Shown: piece by piece, positions 12,935 to 14,282 of the stretch
Layout of the letters: the number at the start of each line of letters is the position of its first letter
Numbering within the stretch: position 1 is the stretch's first letter
DNA from: RGIG4140 sp045532865
Lineage (GTDB): Bacteria; Pseudomonadota; Alphaproteobacteria; CAAHEQ01; UBA3637
Direction of reading: 5' to 3'
Length of the DNA: 14,282 bases
Assembly (NCBI GenBank): GCA_045532865.1
Contig: JAZSGT010000051.1
Coordinates: 1-14,282 of the forward strand
Program-made: the position numbers and the translations under genes
The notes under the pieces: model-generated
Database searches by the model: none
What the model was told of the DNA's origin: nothing
Seen by the model: the letters and a program-made list of their open reading frames with translations, nothing else

Positions 12935-13462
12935 TTATTGCGTTATCTTTTTAACAGACATTGCAATGGCTCTGTTTAAATCAGCTTCAGAGCAAAGACC
13001 CAATGTAACTGGGTTTTTTGGGTGAATATTTTGAATATTTTTATGTGTTCTTTCCCGAATCGAAGTAATCGTTGCTTTTGTTGTTCTGAGCAATCTGACA
13101 ATTTCAGTATCAGAAACTTCTGGATGATGCTTAACAATCCAAGCAATACCTGAAGGTCTGTCCCCTCTTTTAGCATTTGACAAATAACGAGCGCCTTTGT
13201 TCAGCAAACGTTCAACTTCTTCATTTTGATATAATTCTAAACGTGCATTTTCATCTTGTTCGCAACGTTTAATTTCTTCAAGTGTTAATTGGTTGTTTAA
13301 AACAGGATTAAATCCCATAATGTGAGAAGCAACATCTCCATCAGCAATTGCTTGAATTTCTAACAAATGCATACCACAAAAATCAGCAATTTGTTGAAAA
13401 GTAAGGCCTGTATTTTCAACCAACCAAACAGCCGTAGCCTTAGGCATTAAAGGAAGTTTCAT
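12935..13462 (-). CDS. trcR: TrcR/DUF1013 transcriptional regulator
   Basis: The 175-residue protein opens MKLPLMPKATAVWLVENTGL, the highly conserved start of the alphaproteobacterial DUF1013 family, which databases name cell-cycle transcriptional regulator TrcR. A first helix-turn-helix-like segment is at 21-41 (TFQQIADFCGMHLLEIQAIAD) and a second at about 111-138 (DTEIVRLLRTTKATITSIRE). DNA binding in the cytoplasm is therefore likely; the targets are not visible here. I chose ATG 13462 over 13468 because GAAAGGG then lies about 7 nt upstream and the protein starts like its relatives. It neighbours gapR, so two alphaproteobacterial chromosome and cell-cycle genes sit side by side. Confidence 0.85.
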   Translation of the reverse strand: MKLPLMPKATAVWLVENTGLTFQQIADFCGMHLLEIQAIADGDVASHIMGFNPVLNNQLTLEEIKRCEQDENARLELYQNEEVERLLNKGARYLSNAKRGDRPSGIAWIVKHHPEVSDTEIVRLLRTTKATITSIRERTHKNIQNIHPKNPVTLGLCSEADLNRAIAMSVKKITQ

Positions 13463-13483
13463 TTTCATACCCTTTCATTTTTC

Positions 13484-13512
13484 ATAATAAAACTTGTTTT
13501 GATTTCATTGAA
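13484..13512 (-). promoter_or_regulatory. Possible trcR promoter
   Basis: On the minus strand TTCAAT (13512-13507), 17-bp spacer, TATTAT (13489-13484, five of six consensus bases). It leaves a very short leader before the start codon. Confidence 0.4.
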
Positions 13513-13567
13513 TATATCAAAATAATTTCAAAAAGGCAATAAAAAATGATGACAAACTTTGAATATT

Positions 13568-13645
13568 TTGTTATGGTTTTATTTATTAGGGATAAAATTA
13601 TCCATTTTCATAGGGGTATTTGGCAAAAAAACAAACAGTTGTTTG
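13568..13645 (+). promoter_or_regulatory. Upstream region of the outer-membrane protein gene
   Basis: A candidate promoter is TTGTTA (13568-13573), 17-bp spacer, GATAAA (13591-13596). Between it and the gene is a short palindrome CAAACA GT TGTTTG (13632-13645), which could be an operator or leader hairpin. The ribosome site AAAGGA (about 13653-13658) is 7-8 nt before the ATG. Confidence 0.4.
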
Positions 13646-13665
13646 AATTTTGAAAGGACAAAAAA

Positions 13666-14208
13666 ATGAAAGCATATTTACTTGCATCTCTTTTAACACT
13701 TGGTTTAATTTCAAGCGCAGCCCATGCTGATTTTTATGGCTCATTTGGGTTAGGCGTAGCTTTTAACAACGGCTCTGTTCTTAAAAACAACTCACGCTCA
13801 AGCTATGATGATTCAGGCGCCTATTCTTTTGCCGTTGGCTACCAATTACCTCTTGCTTTAACAGATGTAAGAGTTGAAGGGGAATATCTGCGCATTCATC
13901 CAGATATCAAAGATGGAGGCCATTCCAACATGGATGCTTTAATGGCAAATGCTTATGTGAACATTCCACTTGTTCCAGTTGTTGACCCTTATGTCGGATT
14001 GGGTCTTGGTTATGCAAGGTTTGAACATGAAAACACCCCTGCCATGCAATTCATGCTCGGCGCTGATTATGAATTACCTATCACACTTCCAATCACCATT
14101 GGGGCCGAATATCGCTTTTTTAAAGTTAATGAACATGGTGGCAATCGTGGCGAAACAGCCAAGTTCAACACCCATGCTCTCATGCTCAAAGCAAGGTATC
14201 ATTTTTAA
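13666..14208 (+). CDS. Small outer-membrane beta-barrel protein
   Basis: The 180-residue protein has a signal peptide (MKAYLLASLLTLGLISSAAHA, cleavage after 21). The mature chain is made of alternating hydrophobic and polar beta strands (FYGSFGLGVAF, AYSFAVGYQLP, VRVEGEYLRIH, DPYVGLGLGYARF, ITIGAEYRFFK) and ends in LMLKARYHF, a C-terminal aromatic residue as read by the Bam assembly machinery. The length suits an eight-stranded barrel of the OMP_b-brl/surface-antigen type (Opa- or OmpW-sized). In host-associated Alphaproteobacteria such proteins are often surface antigens; that role is inference. Its stop codon TAA lies in the TTAA that begins element D. Confidence 0.85.
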   Translation: MKAYLLASLLTLGLISSAAHADFYGSFGLGVAFNNGSVLKNNSRSSYDDSGAYSFAVGYQLPLALTDVRVEGEYLRIHPDIKDGGHSNMDALMANAYVNIPLVPVVDPYVGLGLGYARFEHENTPAMQFMLGADYELPITLPITIGAEYRFFKVNEHGGNRGETAKFNTHALMLKARYHF

Positions 14209-14282
14209 AGGCCCAACGAGCTGTGCGTTCAAAAGCACTGAAAAGGAACATTCTAGCTCCAAATCACACGGGTTTATGTACC
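14205..14282. repeat. Start of palindromic intergenic element D (cut by window end)
   Basis: The end sequence TTAAAGGCCCAACG followed by AGCTGTGCGTTCAAAAGC matches the ends of elements A to C (compare the A left end CGCCTGTGTGTTAAGAGC). A further segment, ATCACACGGGT (14265-14275), is the reverse complement of a stretch near 3978-3988 in element A. The element continues beyond the window. Confidence 0.7.

Overview
The window is AT-rich bacterial DNA, most likely from an alphaproteobacterium. Three small proteins point there: a GapR/DUF2312 nucleoid protein, a TrcR/DUF1013 regulator and a DUF4167 protein, all families I know essentially from Alphaproteobacteria. Low GC, two ankyrin-repeat proteins, a pyruvate formate-lyase activase and many secreted proteins suggest a host-associated, probably fermentative lineage (gut RF32/Rs-D84-like groups or a Holosporales-like symbiont). 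This placement is inference; no rRNA or phylogenetic marker is present.

Layout. Positions 1-627 are non-coding: C/A-rich direct repeats alternate with two arrays of a 44-46 bp G/T-rich tandem unit, and a plus-strand intrinsic terminator closes the stretch. Positions 650-2820 hold a TSCPD-domain protein and a 550-aa ankyrin protein, both on minus. pflA follows on plus (2971-3720), divergent from the ankyrin gene. From 3717 to 10195 is an accessory region: a MORN-like YwqK-type lipoprotein or secreted protein, an ankyrin protein whose N-terminal part carries an HELKH metallopeptidase motif, a T4-lysozyme/pesticin-like muramidase with a low-complexity N-terminus, and an unrecognised secreted protein. 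Positions 10356-13462 return to conserved alphaproteobacterial genes, all on minus (membrane coiled-coil protein, DUF4167, a P/Q/V-rich secreted protein, gapR, trcR). A small outer-membrane beta-barrel protein closes the window on plus.

The most unusual feature is a family of large, nested palindromic intergenic elements: A 3717-4387, B 4979-5345, C 9746-10195, and the start of D at 14205. They share terminal inverted repeats beginning TTAA(A)(A)GGCCCRAC, long hairpins with compensatory base changes, and a hairpin core present in both orientations. Their TTAA ends coincide with the stop codons of pflA (TTAG), the MORN gene and the outer-membrane gene. Element B reads into the ankyrin-metallopeptidase gene and supplies its last 16 residues and stop. 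They look like MITE-like or palindromic elements (comparable in style to Rickettsia palindromic elements) that insert at gene 3' ends. I do not recognise the family.

A second repeat theme, short CAACC-N3-GGTTG hairpins in C/A-rich DNA, links the start of the window to the promoter region of the muramidase gene (7330-7542).
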